64,000 bases of DNA, from the NCBI RefSeq assembly GCF_002804065.1, contig NZ_CP024955.1, forward strand, positions 2,108,001 to 2,172,000, written 5' to 3'. The position numbers and the translations under genes were made by a program. Below the pieces are notes generated by a model. That model did no database searches. It was not told where the DNA came from and was given only the letters and a program-made list of their open reading frames with translations. Shown in pieces: positions 44,133 to 53,939 of this stretch; within the stretch, counting starts at the first letter, position 1; every line of letters begins with the position of its first letter. The stretch is from Kyrpidia spormannii (GTDB lineage: Bacteria > Bacillota > Bacilli > Kyrpidiales > Kyrpidiaceae).

Positions 44133-45869
44133 ATGGTACGCAGCCCTTCGGAGCGACGAAGGTGGCTCGAAAGTCGATTCCCCACCTGGCCCCGCCGGAC
44201 ACTCACATCCCACATGCAGGAAATGTGCCGGGAGTTCGCCGATCGCCCATTTATTATGACGGCCGACCGGAACTACAGCTACCGAGAAGTTTGGCAGCAA
44301 GCCCGGTCGGTGGCGAAGGCCCTGCTGGCCCTCGGCGTGAAGCGCCGGGACCACGTCGCCCTCCTGATGGCCAATGAACCCGAGTATGTGTTCGTGAAAT
44401 TCGCCGTGGCCATGGTGGGAGCGGTGGCCGTTCCTTTAAACACCCTCCTGCGGGAAGATGAACTGCACTACATGATTCGCCAGTCAGACAGCCGCTGGCT
44501 CGTGATGCATTGGTCGGCAGGTGGGATGAAACACGGTCCTGCGGTGACCCGGCTCCTCGCTCGGATGGACGATGAAGGGGAACGTAAGCTCCAGCAAGTG
44601 GTGTACATCGGGGATGGCGCCGGTGCCCGGGAGGGTGCCTTTCTGTCTTGGGAATCCTTTTTACAGCAGTCTTCCTCCGTCTCGGACCAGGCCCTGGAAG
44701 AGCGAATGCGGCAGTCCGAGTATCCCGATGAAGTGAGCGATATCATTTATACATCCGGAACCACGGGACTTCCCAAGGGCGTGATGCTCACCCACGACAA
44801 TTTTTTGCGCTGCGCGTACAGCACCACCCTCAGCCGAGCCTTTGAAGAAGGCCGGAGAATTTTTACCCCTTTGCCGTATTACCACGTCTTCGCTTACGAA
44901 GAAGGCCTGCTCGCTGTTTCTTTTGTCGGCGGCGCGATCATTTCGATGCCCGAGTTCCATCCCCGGGAGGCTCTCGCTCTCATGGAAACCCACCGAGCTA
45001 CCGATTTCCTTTGCGTGCCGTCGATGCTTGTGGCGATCCTCAACCATCCGGACCGGGAACGATTTGACCTGGGAGCCCTTCATTCCCTCATGTGTGCCGC
45101 CGCCCCGGCGCCGGTGCCCATCTGGGAACGGGCGGTCAAGGAGCTGGGCGTCCGTGAAATTTGCACTGGCTACGGGGGAACGGAGGTGACAGCTTCCACT
45201 GTACACACCGAGGTCGGAGATCCCATCGATATTGTGGTCAGCCGGGTGGGACGGATCAAGCCGGCGGGGTCCACCGGCCTGCCGGAGTTCGGCGGGGCGA
45301 ATGTCCAGTACAAAGTGGTCGATCCCTACACCGGCGAAGACCTGCCGGAAGGCGCCGTCGGGGAATTGACCGCCCGGGGCAACATCGTCACCCGGGGCTA
45401 CTACAACAAGCCCGAAGAAACAGCGGCGGTGATCGATAAGGATGGCTGGTTCCGCACGGGAGATCTCGGTCGCATCGATGAAAACGGATATATCGAATTT
45501 CTCGGCCGCAGTAAGGAGATGTACAAAGTGTCTGGAGAAAACGTCTCACCAAAGGAAGTGGAAGAAGTGATTTCCCGCCATCCAGCCGTCGGCCAGGTGT
45601 ACGTGGTGGGAGTGCCCGATCCCTTAACCACCGAGGTAGGAGCTGCTTTTATTGAACTCAAGCCCGGGGCTACCTTGACCCGGAGAGAGGTCGCTCGTTG
45701 GTGTCAAGACCGCTTGGCCAAATTCAAGGTCCCCCGGTACGTCTGGTTCGTGGAGCCCGGGCAGTGGCCAATGACGGGGACCGGAAAGATTCAGAAGTTC
45801 AAACTGCAAGAGATGGCCCAGGAGCGTCTCACTCAACCAGCTTCCTACCGAGAAGGGCGGCGGCAATGA
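44133..45869 (+). CDS. AMP-forming acyl-CoA ligase
   Basis: 578 residues of the ANL superfamily. P-loop YTSGTTGLPKGVMLTHDNF, A5 YGGTEVTASTVHTE, A7 YYNKPEETAAVIDKDGWFRTGDLGRIDENGYIEFLGRSKEMYKVSGENVSPKEVEEV, and catalytic Lys near MTGTGKIQKFKLQEM. Activates a fatty or other carboxylic acid to its CoA ester; chain length unknown. ATG follows GGGAGGTGTCGTT. Its stop overlaps the start of the next gene (ATGA). Divergent from the fad operon. Confidence 0.9.
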   Translation: MVRSPSERRRWLESRFPTWPRRTLTSHMQEMCREFADRPFIMTADRNYSYREVWQQARSVAKALLALGVKRRDHVALLMANEPEYVFVKFAVAMVGAVAVPLNTLLREDELHYMIRQSDSRWLVMHWSAGGMKHGPAVTRLLARMDDEGERKLQQVVYIGDGAGAREGAFLSWESFLQQSSSVSDQALEERMRQSEYPDEVSDIIYTSGTTGLPKGVMLTHDNFLRCAYSTTLSRAFEEGRRIFTPLPYYHVFAYEEGLLAVSFVGGAIISMPEFHPREALALMETHRATDFLCVPSMLVAILNHPDRERFDLGALHSLMCAAAPAPVPIWERAVKELGVREICTGYGGTEVTASTVHTEVGDPIDIVVSRVGRIKPAGSTGLPEFGGANVQYKVVDPYTGEDLPEGAVGELTARGNIVTRGYYNKPEETAAVIDKDGWFRTGDLGRIDENGYIEFLGRSKEMYKVSGENVSPKEVEEVISRHPAVGQVYVVGVPDPLTTEVGAAFIELKPGATLTRREVARWCQDRLAKFKVPRYVWFVEPGQWPMTGTGKIQKFKLQEMAQERLTQPASYREGRRQ

Positions 45870-47152
45870 GGCGCAATCCTGTATTCACTCCCGTCGCCGT
45901 GACCGGGATGGGCGCGGTCACTCCTTTTGGCTCGGGCGTCCAGCGGCTGTGGAACGCGATCATGGGGCGCCGCACAGCGGTGGGAGCACCGTCTGACGCC
46001 CGCATCGCCCACTTTAGCCCCGCCGTGGCCGAAGTGAAAGATTTTTCACCCATGGACCATTTGCCCAAAAAAACGGTCCGGGACACGGATCGAAGCACCC
46101 AATTGGCCCTGGTGGCGGCCGCCGAAGCCATGGCCGACGCGGGTTGGACAGCGGAGGAGGATCCTTTCGAGTTGCGGGGAGTCAACGCCAATCGGACGGG
46201 GATCGCCTGGGGAACCGCTTTTGGCGGGCTTCCCAGCTATGAAGAGGAAGCGGTGCGGTTGGCGAAACATCCCGAGGGCCGGGTCGGGCCCCGGGTGGTT
46301 TCAAAGGCGATTCCCAATGCCGCCGAAGCGGCCCTGGCCATGCACTACGGAATCCGGGGCCCGGCGATGACCTACACCACGGCTTGCGCCGCTTCGGCGA
46401 ACGCCCTGGGGGAAGCCCTTCAATGGCTCTGGCTGGGCATCGTTGACCAAGTGGTGGCGGGCGGTTCCGAGAGTCTTTTCACGCCCACGGCCTTGGGCGG
46501 CCTGCGCTCAGCCGGCGCCGTGGCCATGGAGGGAGAGGGAGATCTTTCCACTTGGTGTAAGCCCTTTGACGTGGACCGAACCGGAATGGTGATGGGAGAA
46601 GGAGCGGCAGCCCTGATCTTGGAACCTCTGGATCGGGCGAGGGCCCGGGGGGCAAAGGTCTACGCGGTCTTGGTGGGTTACGGGGCATCCAACGATGCAT
46701 ATCACGAGACAGCCCCACATCCCGACGGCACCGGCGCGGTGCTGGCAATGGAGCGGGCTCTGTACAGCGCAGGGCTGGGTCCGGCGGACATCGATTACAT
46801 CAACGCCCATGCCACGGCCACCACCGCCGGGGATCGAGCCGAATCCCTGGCGTTGCGCCGGGTTTTCGGGGGACATCTCAACCAGATTCCGGTCAGTTCC
46901 ACCAAGGGAGGGATGGGCCACCTCCTGGGAGCCGCCGGAGCGGTGGAGAGCATTGTTAGCATTAAGTCGATTGAGACCGGTTGGATTCCCCCCACTCTTC
47001 ATTGTCGGCAGCCGGACCCGGAAGCACCTCCGGACTTGGTGTTGGACGGGCCCCGGAGGCGGCATATCGCCGTGGCTATGAGCAACTCTTTTGGATTTGG
47101 CGGTCAGAACGGGGTTCTGATCTGGGCCGACCCGGGATTGTTCAGTCGGTAA
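45866..47152 (+). CDS. FabF-like beta-ketoacyl synthase, stand-alone
   Basis: 428 residues. FTPVAVTGMGAVTPFGSGVQRLWNAI start, catalytic Cys in YTTACAASANALGEAL, His in INAHATATTAGDRAES and His in STKGGMGHLLGAAGAVES, late NSFGFGGQNGVLI. Condenses malonyl-ACP with an acyl chain. The internal region is less FabF-like than a housekeeping enzyme and it is translationally coupled to an acyl-CoA ligase, not to acpP, which suggests a specialised chain. The weak ribosome-binding site fits coupled translation. Confidence 0.86.
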   Translation: MRRNPVFTPVAVTGMGAVTPFGSGVQRLWNAIMGRRTAVGAPSDARIAHFSPAVAEVKDFSPMDHLPKKTVRDTDRSTQLALVAAAEAMADAGWTAEEDPFELRGVNANRTGIAWGTAFGGLPSYEEEAVRLAKHPEGRVGPRVVSKAIPNAAEAALAMHYGIRGPAMTYTTACAASANALGEALQWLWLGIVDQVVAGGSESLFTPTALGGLRSAGAVAMEGEGDLSTWCKPFDVDRTGMVMGEGAAALILEPLDRARARGAKVYAVLVGYGASNDAYHETAPHPDGTGAVLAMERALYSAGLGPADIDYINAHATATTAGDRAESLALRRVFGGHLNQIPVSSTKGGMGHLLGAAGAVESIVSIKSIETGWIPPTLHCRQPDPEAPPDLVLDGPRRRHIAVAMSNSFGFGGQNGVLIWADPGLFSR

Positions 47153-47186
47153 CTTGGATCACAGAGCAAGAATCCGATTGTGTCGT

Positions 47187-47214
47187 ACAGGAAGGGACTG
47201 CGCTCCCTTCCTGT
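47187..47214 (+). terminator. perfect 11-bp hairpin behind the ketoacyl synthase gene
   Basis: ACAGGAAGGGA, 6-nt loop, TCCCTTCCTGT then CCCTTT. It lies in a 290-nt gap between convergent genes (47153-47442) in which no gene is supported. Confidence 0.75.
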
Positions 47215-47386
47215 CCCTTTGCTCATGGGGCTCGCATCCGCAAAGGGCGGCCGACAGGTTCACCGCGACACCTCAAGGCCAGCGGTGATCAATCCCTCAT
47301 TCTCCCCGGCCGCTTATAGACGTCACCATCGTTCCGTCTCCCCAGGAGGATGATGGGTACCTCATCCCCATCAGCGCACAACAAAG

Positions 47387-47415
47387 CCGGGCCGCTTTGG
47401 GACGACCCGACCCGG
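47387..47415 (-). terminator. probable terminator of the icmF transcript
   Basis: Minus strand CCGGGTCG ... CGGCCCGG followed by CTTTGTT; about 28 nt behind the icmF stop. Confidence 0.6.
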
Positions 47416-47442
47416 TTGCGTTCGGACCCTCTCCCTCTATCG

Positions 47443-50400
47443 TCACATGTTCCGCCGGTACTGGCCCCCGACTTCGAACAGCGCCGCCGTGATCTGGCCG
47501 AGACTGCAGTATCGAACCGTCTCCATCAACTCCGCAAAAATGTTTCCGCCCTCGGTGGCCACCTGCTGCAGTCTGCGGAGCATCTGGGGTGCCCGATCTC
47601 GGTTGCGCTCCTGAAAGGCCCGGAGGTTGCGAAGCTGTTCTTCTTTCTCCTCCCGGGTCGCCCGGGCGAGTTCAATGGTGGTGTGCTCGGTCTCGGATGG
47701 GCCTTTTGGATTGAGAAACGTGTTGACCCCGATGATGGGCAACTGCCCCGTATGCTTCAGTTGTTCGTAGTACAACGACTCATCCTGGATCTTTCCCCTT
47801 TGGTATTGGGTCTCCATGGCCCCGAGCACTCCTCCCCGGTCATTGAGCCGCAAAAACTCCTGAAGCACCGCTTCCTCCACCAGGTCGGTCAACTCCTCAA
47901 TGATGAACGCCCCTTGAAGCGGATTTTCATTTTTCGCCAGGCCGAATTCCCGGTTGATGATCATCTGGATCGCCATCGCCCGCCGGACCGACTCCTCCGT
48001 GGGGGTGGTGATCGCCTCGTCGTAAGCGTTTGTATGCAGGGAATTGCAGTTGTCGTAAATGGCCAGCAGCGCCTGCAGGGTGGTGCGAATGTCGTTAAAA
48101 TCGATCTCCATGGCGTGCAGCGACCGGCCGGACGTTTGAATATGATACTTCAGTTTTTGACTCCGCTCATTGCCGCCGTATCGGTATTTGATCGCCGTGG
48201 ACCAAATCCGCCGGGCCACCCGCCCGATCACACTGTACTCCGGGTCCATGCCGTTGCTGAAGAAAAACGACAGATTCGGGGCAAAATCGTCGATTTTCAT
48301 GCCCCGGGACAGATAGTATTCCACATAGGTAAAAGCGTTGGACAGAGTAAAGGCCAACTGGGTAATGGGATTCGCCCCGGCTTCGGCAATGTGATAGCCA
48401 CTGATGCTCACCGAGTAATAATTGCGGACCTGGTGCGCAATAAAATATTCCTGGATATCCCCCATCATCCGCAAGGCAAAATCGATGGAGAAAATGCAGG
48501 TATTCTGCCCCTGGTCCTCTTTCAGGATATCCGCCTGCACCGTCCCCCGGACCGTGCGCAAGGTCTTGGCTTTAATCTCTTCGTATTCCTCCAGGGAAGG
48601 CTCCCGGCCCGTCTCCCGCCGGAATGCCTCCACCTGTTGGTCGATGGCGGTGTTGAGAAACATGGCAAGTAAAATCGGCGCCGGCCCGTTGATGGTCATG
48701 GACACGCTTGTATTGGGAGCGCACAGGTCAAAACCCTCATACAGCTTTTTCATGTCGTCCAGGGTGCAGACGCTGACCCCGCTCTCCCCGATTTTGCCGT
48801 AGATGTCGGGTCGCCGATCGGGATCCTGGCCGTACAGGGTCACGCTGTCAAAAGCGGTGGACAAGCGTTTCGCCGTGTCATTTTGGCTGAGATAGTGAAA
48901 CCTCCGGTTCGTGCGCTCCGGAGTACCTTCCCCGGCAAACTGCCGGCGGGGCTCCTCTTCGGTCCGCTTCAAGGGAAACACCCCGGCGGTATAAGGGAAG
49001 GAACCCGGAACGTTCTCCAACAGGATCCAGCGCAGAACCTCCCCGTAATCCTCGTATCGCGGCAGGGCCACTTTGGGAATCCGGGTACCTGACAGGCTCG
49101 TGGTGTACAAAGGCTGGCGAATCTCCCGATCCCGGACCTTCATCACCAGCTCGTCCTGGCGATACCTCTCCTTCAGTTTCGGCCACTCCTCCAGGGCTTT
49201 TCTGCAGTCGGGATGCAGTTGTTCCCAAAAATGGGCCAGTTGGCGGTCGATTTCCTGAAGGGGGACCACCTCCCCTTCCCCGGCCGCCTCGGCCAACACC
49301 GTCCTGGCCCCTTCCAGTTGGTAAATTTTCCTTGCAATAGACGACTGTTCCTCGACCCAACGTTTATAGCGTCGTATCGTGTCTACAATTTCTGCGAGGT
49401 AGTGGGTCCGTTCGGGAGGGATGACGCCGGGTTTCCGGCTGTCCATCGCCCCGGGCGTGTAATCGCCCCGCCACGTCTCCCCAAATTGTAGGGCCAGCCG
49501 GTCGGTCAAGACCTTGAAGAAGCGATCGGTGCCCGGATCGTTAAACTGGCTGGCAATGGTCCCGTAGACCGGAAGCGACTCATCGGGACCCTCGAACTGA
49601 TTGTGGTTGCGCCGGTACTGCTTTCGCACCTCCCGAAGCGCATCTTCGGAGCCTTTGCGGTCGAACTTGTTGATGACAACAAAATCGGCATAATCGAGCA
49701 TATCGATTTTTTCCAGTTGGCTCGGCGCTCCGAATTCGCTGGTCATCACATAGATGCTCAGATCCGCAACCCGGGCCACCTCGGCATCACCCTGGCCAAT
49801 ACCGCTGGTCTCCACGATAATCAGATCGAATCCGGCCGCCCGGACCACATCCAGGGCCTCGTCCATGGCGGCGCTCAGTTCAGACCCGGATCGTCGACTG
49901 GCCAGACTTCGCATGTAAATCCTGGGGCTGGCCAGGGCATTCATGCGGATCCGGTCACCGAGCAATGCGCCTCCAGTCTTCTGTTTGGATGGGTCCACGC
50001 TGAGAACGGCGAAAGTTTTATCAGGATAGACGCGCAAAAACCGGCGAAGCAATTCATCGGTTAACGAACTTTTTCCCGCACCCCCAGTTCCGGTGATCCC
50101 CACCACGGGAACCGGCCGGCGCATTTCCCGCAGCCGGACGAAGATCTCGTCCCATTCCGGATGTTTCTCCACCACCCGGCGTTCCGCCAAGGTGATCCAC
50201 TCGGCCACCCGGCGCACCTCGGTGGGAGTGAGGGGCACCTCCGCACCTGACTCGGCCAACCGGGTGGGGGTGGGGTGATCCGCCAACCGGATCATATGAT
50301 TGATCATCCCCTGAAGCCCCATCTCCCGGCCGTCCTCGGGGGAGAAAATCTTCGCGATGCCGTATGCTTCGAGTTCGCGAATCTCCTCGGGAATGATCAC

Positions 50401-50706
50401 CCCCCCGCCGCCGCCGAAAATCAGGATGTGCCCCGCTCCCCGCTCTTGCAGGAGATCATACATGTATTTAAAGAATTCCATATGCCCGCCTTGGTAAGAA
50501 CTGACTGCAATCCCCTGCACGTCTTCTTGGATGGCGGCATTCACGATTTCTTCCACAGAGCGGTTGTGCCCGAGGTGGATCACCTCCACTCCGGAGCGTT
50601 GCAACAGGCGCCGCATAATGTTGATCGCCGCGTCGTGGCCGTCGAACAAGCTGGCAGCCGTCACGAAACGCACCTGGTGCTGCGGCCGATACACTTCAGT
50701 TTCCAC
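47443..50706 (-). CDS. icmF: fused isobutyryl-CoA mutase (coenzyme B12)
   Basis: 1,087 residues. N-terminal B12 domain with [14 protein letters not shown] (DxH) and later [18 protein letters not shown] and FGGGGGVI; middle MeaB-like GTPase chaperone ([45 protein letters not shown]); C-terminal mutase TIM barrel ([50 protein letters not shown]). Interconverts isobutyryl-CoA and n-butyryl-CoA, possibly also longer branched pairs. GTG at 50706 follows GGGGGAAGCTGTCG and gives the usual N-terminus; the frame extends 15 codons to an ATG at 50751. Overlaps the TetR gene by 11 nt. Confidence 0.94.
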   Translation of the reverse strand: METEVYRPQHQVRFVTAASLFDGHDAAINIMRRLLQRSGVEVIHLGHNRSVEEIVNAAIQEDVQGIAVSSYQGGHMEFFKYMYDLLQERGAGHILIFGGGGGVIIPEEIRELEAYGIAKIFSPEDGREMGLQGMINHMIRLADHPTPTRLAESGAEVPLTPTEVRRVAEWITLAERRVVEKHPEWDEIFVRLREMRRPVPVVGITGTGGAGKSSLTDELLRRFLRVYPDKTFAVLSVDPSKQKTGGALLGDRIRMNALASPRIYMRSLASRRSGSELSAAMDEALDVVRAAGFDLIIVETSGIGQGDAEVARVADLSIYVMTSEFGAPSQLEKIDMLDYADFVVINKFDRKGSEDALREVRKQYRRNHNQFEGPDESLPVYGTIASQFNDPGTDRFFKVLTDRLALQFGETWRGDYTPGAMDSRKPGVIPPERTHYLAEIVDTIRRYKRWVEEQSSIARKIYQLEGARTVLAEAAGEGEVVPLQEIDRQLAHFWEQLHPDCRKALEEWPKLKERYRQDELVMKVRDREIRQPLYTTSLSGTRIPKVALPRYEDYGEVLRWILLENVPGSFPYTAGVFPLKRTEEEPRRQFAGEGTPERTNRRFHYLSQNDTAKRLSTAFDSVTLYGQDPDRRPDIYGKIGESGVSVCTLDDMKKLYEGFDLCAPNTSVSMTINGPAPILLAMFLNTAIDQQVEAFRRETGREPSLEEYEEIKAKTLRTVRGTVQADILKEDQGQNTCIFSIDFALRMMGDIQEYFIAHQVRNYYSVSISGYHIAEAGANPITQLAFTLSNAFTYVEYYLSRGMKIDDFAPNLSFFFSNGMDPEYSVIGRVARRIWSTAIKYRYGGNERSQKLKYHIQTSGRSLHAMEIDFNDIRTTLQALLAIYDNCNSLHTNAYDEAITTPTEESVRRAMAIQMIINREFGLAKNENPLQGAFIIEELTDLVEEAVLQEFLRLNDRGGVLGAMETQYQRGKIQDESLYYEQLKHTGQLPIIGVNTFLNPKGPSETEHTTIELARATREEKEEQLRNLRAFQERNRDRAPQMLRRLQQVATEGGNIFAELMETVRYCSLGQITAALFEVGGQYRRNM

Positions 50707-51385
50707 CGACAGCTTCCCCCTGTTCTTTTTTATCGTGTGTATCTGTGTCATCTGTCTCGTCTGGACTCATGAGTTCGTTCAGCAAGAGGGACGTCTGAAC
50801 CCTGATGTACTCCTCCAGCGTATAATGCCGCTGCAACGCCCATCGGCGAAAGGCCCACATCTGACCGAGCACAATAATGTTATGGGCCATCAGCGTCACC
50901 GCCCCGGGGTCCAGGCGAAGACTGCCGTCCTCGATCCCCCGGCGCAAAATGTCGGCAAATATCCCGGTAATCTGCTCTTCTTTTCCCAGCACAAAGCGCA
51001 GGGCCTCCAGGGGCAAAGATTTGCTTTCTTGGTAGATGAGCAGCACATCATCCTGCATATCGTCCATCACGTACAGATACTGTCGAATGGCCGACCGCAG
51101 GCTCTCCCGGCCGTTGCCCGCCTCGGTGAGGGTTCGCCGGAGCCGCGTCTCAAGGGTGGTGTGGATATTGTCGCAAACCAGGTACAACACGTCCTCTTTG
51201 GACTCCACGTATTCATAAAGGGCTCCGATGCTCAGTCCGCTCTCCCGGGCGATCTCCCGGGTGGTGGTGCCGTGAAACCCTTTTTTCACAAAGAGATTCA
51301 CCGCGGCGGCCACGATCTGCTGTCTTCGGGTTTCGATCAGTTTGGGGTCCTTGACCGCCGAGGGAATGTGCTTTTGCGGGCACAC
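50696..51385 (-). CDS. TetR family transcriptional regulator
   Basis: 229 residues. Helix-turn-helix [51 protein letters not shown] followed by a helical ligand domain and an acidic tail ([16 protein letters not shown]). GTG at 51385 follows AAAGGAGGGG. It overlaps icmF and is therefore a likely regulator of it; acyl-CoA sensing like Bacillus FadR is plausible but not shown. Divergent from the dienoyl reductase gene. Confidence 0.87.
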   Translation of the reverse strand: MCPQKHIPSAVKDPKLIETRRQQIVAAAVNLFVKKGFHGTTTREIARESGLSIGALYEYVESKEDVLYLVCDNIHTTLETRLRRTLTEAGNGRESLRSAIRQYLYVMDDMQDDVLLIYQESKSLPLEALRFVLGKEEQITGIFADILRRGIEDGSLRLDPGAVTLMAHNIIVLGQMWAFRRWALQRHYTLEEYIRVQTSLLLNELMSPDETDDTDTHDKKEQGEAVGGN

Positions 51386-51428
51386 CCCGCCCCCCCTCCT
51401 TTCGACATTTCTTCGGCCGGCCAAACGC

Positions 51429-51442
51429 CGAGCGAGCGTTCG
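51429..51442. promoter_or_regulatory. candidate TetR-family operator
   Basis: CGAGCGAGCGTTCG, an imperfect palindrome with arms CGANCG/CGNTCG like operators of FadR/PsrA-type TetR proteins, 44 nt before the tetR-icmF start and in the divergent gap with the dienoyl reductase gene. A weaker AACGGTCGTT half-palindrome lies near 51516-51527. Confidence 0.4.
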
Positions 51443-51616
51443 ATCAGGTTTCCTGGTACCATCTTACGTGTCCTTTTCCCGTCCGTCAACGGACTGTTGC
51501 CCAAATTCCTGCAACCAAACGGTCGTTCTGGCAGGAAAATCGACCAATCCTCTCGAATCTAATGAATCAACTCTATCTACATCCCTTCCCTATCACTCTT
51601 AAAAGGAGAATCGCCC

Positions 51617-52432
51617 ATGTTAAGTCCTGATACCTTAAAAAACCGCGTCGCGGTGATCACCGGAGGCAGTTCTGGCCTGGGAAAGTCGATCGCCGGCGAA
51701 TTCGCCCGGCTTGGCGCCCACATCGTCATCACCGGACGCAATGAAGAACGCTTGAATGCCGCCGCCCAGGATCTACTCAGCCGCACCCCGGGAGCCCGGG
51801 TGTTGGCCGTCGCAGGGGATGTCCGCAATCCTGCGGACGTCGATCGCTGGGTGGCAGAAACGCGCCAAGCCTTCGGCCAGATCGATATCCTCGTCAACAA
51901 TGCCGCGGGCAATTTCGTCTGCCCGGCCGAACAGTTGTCGGTCAACGGGTGGAACGCCGTGGTCGGCATCGTCCTCAATGGAACGTTCTACTGCTCCCGG
52001 GCGATGGGAAAAGAGATGATCGAATCCGGGCGAGGTGGAAACATCCTCAACATCGTCGCCACCTACGCCTGGACGGGCGGACCCGGCACTGTCCACTCGG
52101 CTGCGGCAAAAGCCGGGGTCGTGGCCATGACCCGAACCTTGGCGGTGGAATGGGCCAGGTACGGCATCCGGGTCAACGCCATCGCCCCGGGTCCCATCGA
52201 ACACACGGGCGGCGCAGACAAGCTGTGGCCGACCAAGACGATCGAGGAACGCCTGAAACAAGAAATCCCCGCAGGGCGGTTCGGGCAGCCCGAAGAGGTT
52301 GCCAGGCTTGCCTCGTTCATCGTCTCCGATTACGCAGGTTTCATGACCGGGGAAGTTGTGACCTTGGACGGCGGTGAATGGCTGAACAAGGGATTTCTCA
52401 AACATTTTGAGGCCGATAAGTCGACGAAGTAG
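51617..52432 (+). CDS. fadH: 2,4-dienoyl-CoA reductase, SDR type (FadH-like)
   Basis: 271 residues. Rossmann AVITGGSSGLGKSIAGEFARLGA, DILVNNAAGNFVCPAEQLSVNGWNAVVGIVLNGTFYCSRAMG (typical of YkuF/FadH and peroxisomal dienoyl reductases), the central T/Y region differing from ordinary SDRs (NIVATYAWTGGPGTVHSAAAKAG), C-terminal YAGFMTGEVVTLDGGEWL. Needed for unsaturated acyl-CoAs in beta-oxidation. ATG follows AAAAGGAGAATCGCCC. Confidence 0.88.
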   Translation: MLSPDTLKNRVAVITGGSSGLGKSIAGEFARLGAHIVITGRNEERLNAAAQDLLSRTPGARVLAVAGDVRNPADVDRWVAETRQAFGQIDILVNNAAGNFVCPAEQLSVNGWNAVVGIVLNGTFYCSRAMGKEMIESGRGGNILNIVATYAWTGGPGTVHSAAAKAGVVAMTRTLAVEWARYGIRVNAIAPGPIEHTGGADKLWPTKTIEERLKQEIPAGRFGQPEEVARLASFIVSDYAGFMTGEVVTLDGGEWLNKGFLKHFEADKSTK

Positions 52433-52533
52433 TCACCCGGGCCCGGGGGTTCTGGGCACCGGGGCCCCCGTTTCCCTCCCGTCCCCCGGCGATGCTTGGC
52501 CGATACCCTGGGAGGTTTTTGGAACACCTGATC

Positions 52534-52570
52534 AAAAAGGCAGCCCTCCGGATCCGAGGACTGCCTTTTT
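52534..52570. terminator. bidirectional terminator between convergent fadH and fabI
   Basis: AAAAAGGCAG ... CTGCCTTTTT with inner CCTC/GAGG pairing; T runs on both strands. Confidence 0.9.
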
Positions 52571-52603
52571 TCCCGGCCAATCTACTCCTTACTGTCCAAC
52601 CAC

Positions 52604-53377
52604 TCAAACCCCCATGATGTGATACCCGTTATCGACGTGAATGATTTCCCCGGTAATGCCCCGGGACATGGAACTGGCCAGGAAGACCGCCGTATCCCCC
52701 ACCTCCGCCGGGTCGGTATTCCTCCGCAAGGGCGCTTTTTCTTCGATGATTTTTAAAATGCTGTTGAAATCTTTGATTCCCTTTGCGGACAGGGTGCGGA
52801 TGGGACCCGCCGAGATGGCGTTCACCCGAATCCCATCAGGGCCGAGATCCTCCGCCAGATAGCGCACACTGGATTCCAGGGCCGCCTTGGCCACCCCCAT
52901 CACATTGTAGTTCGGCATGACTCTCTCCGAACCCATGTAGGTCATGGTAATGACACTCCCGCCTTCTTTGGCCAAAAGCCCCCGCAGGCGCTGGAGCACT
53001 GCCGTCAAGGAGTAGACGCTGATCTCCTGGGCCACGGCGAATCCTTCCCGGGAGGTATCCACATAAAGCCCGGAGAGCTCCTCGGTTTTCGCAAAGGCGA
53101 TACTGTGCACCAGGACGTGAAGGGCGCCCACCTGTTGATCGAGGATTTCCTTCAACGCATCCAGGTCCTCATCCCGGCTCACATCGCAGGGAAATAACAA
53201 CGATCCCGGAATCTGCTCCGCCAACTCCCGAACCCGGCGTTCCAGCCGTTCCCCTTGATATGTAAAGATCAGTTCCGCCCCTTGGTCCGCCAGGGCCTTG
53301 GCGATGGCCCAGGCGATGCTTCGGTCGTTGGCCACCCCCATGACCAATGCCTTCTTGCCGTCAAGTAATCCCACCAT
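52604..53377 (-). CDS. fabI: enoyl-[acyl-carrier-protein] reductase (NADH)
   Basis: Last step of each fatty-acid elongation cycle. 257 residues. GKKALVMGVANDRSIAWAIAKALADQGAELIFTYQG start, HSIAFA, SVYSLT, catalytic Tyr region TMTYMGSERVMPNYNVMGVAKAALESSVRYLAEDLG (Y-x6-Y-x6-K), GPIRTLSAKGIKDF, GEIIHVDNGYHIMGV. Triclosan-target type. Its start overlaps the Nudix gene by 17 nt. Confidence 0.95.
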   Translation of the reverse strand: MVGLLDGKKALVMGVANDRSIAWAIAKALADQGAELIFTYQGERLERRVRELAEQIPGSLLFPCDVSRDEDLDALKEILDQQVGALHVLVHSIAFAKTEELSGLYVDTSREGFAVAQEISVYSLTAVLQRLRGLLAKEGGSVITMTYMGSERVMPNYNVMGVAKAALESSVRYLAEDLGPDGIRVNAISAGPIRTLSAKGIKDFNSILKIIEEKAPLRRNTDPAEVGDTAVFLASSMSRGITGEIIHVDNGYHIMGV

Positions 53378-53786
53378 CCATCCTCCTTTGTCGCTCCAAC
53401 CAATCCGTAACGCGAAACAACAATTCTCGATTGTCCGGCCAAAAAAGCATCTTTTCGGCCCTGCCGGGATCCACCCAGCGGCTGTCGGTGTGCTCGCCGC
53501 TCAGGTGCGGTACGAAAGGACGAGGGCAACAAGCGATCCAGACGGTGTGCCGGTATGTTTGCCCCAGATGCTCAAACTGGGCCGTCCAGGGAGTCCTGAT
53601 CAACCGGTCCGGTATCCACCCCGTCTCCTCCCGGGTTTCCCGCCCCGCCGCCTCCTCCGCCCGCTCCCCCGGCTCCACGTGCCCTGTTACCGGTTGCCAC
53701 CATCCCCCCCGCTCCGCCGTTCGCTTGAGCAACAACACCTGTAGGGGTTCCACCGCACAGATAAAAACGAGCACCGAATGACGCAC
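53361..53786 (-). CDS. Nudix hydrolase
   Basis: 141 residues. Nudix box GHVEPGERAEEAAGRETREETGW complete (G-x5-E-x7-REETGW). WWQPVTGHVEPGE and the late RWVDPGRAEKMLFWPDNREL resemble dihydroneopterin-triphosphate pyrophosphatase (NudB) and related enzymes; substrate not certain. GTG at 53786 follows GGGGGGAAGTGCG. First gene of a two-gene unit with fabI. Confidence 0.85.
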   Translation of the reverse strand: MRHSVLVFICAVEPLQVLLLKRTAERGGWWQPVTGHVEPGERAEEAAGRETREETGWIPDRLIRTPWTAQFEHLGQTYRHTVWIACCPRPFVPHLSGEHTDSRWVDPGRAEKMLFWPDNRELLFRVTDWLERQRRMDGGIT

Positions 53787-53857
53787 CGCACTTCCCCCCG
53801 CTCTCCATCATAGCAAAAAAGCGATTTCGGGACATGATTGAGGGGCGTTGGCGCGAA

Positions 53858-53889
53858 GAAAAAAGACAGCCGCCCGAGACTCGGCTGTC
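53858..53889 (-). terminator. intrinsic terminator behind the 202-residue unknown protein
   Basis: GACAGCCG ... CGGCTGTC with T6-7 on the minus strand. Confidence 0.85.
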
Positions 53890-53939
53890 CGAAGGACAAA
53901 GTGACACCCCGCTTGCATCGGATGGACAGGCGGCTTCCG

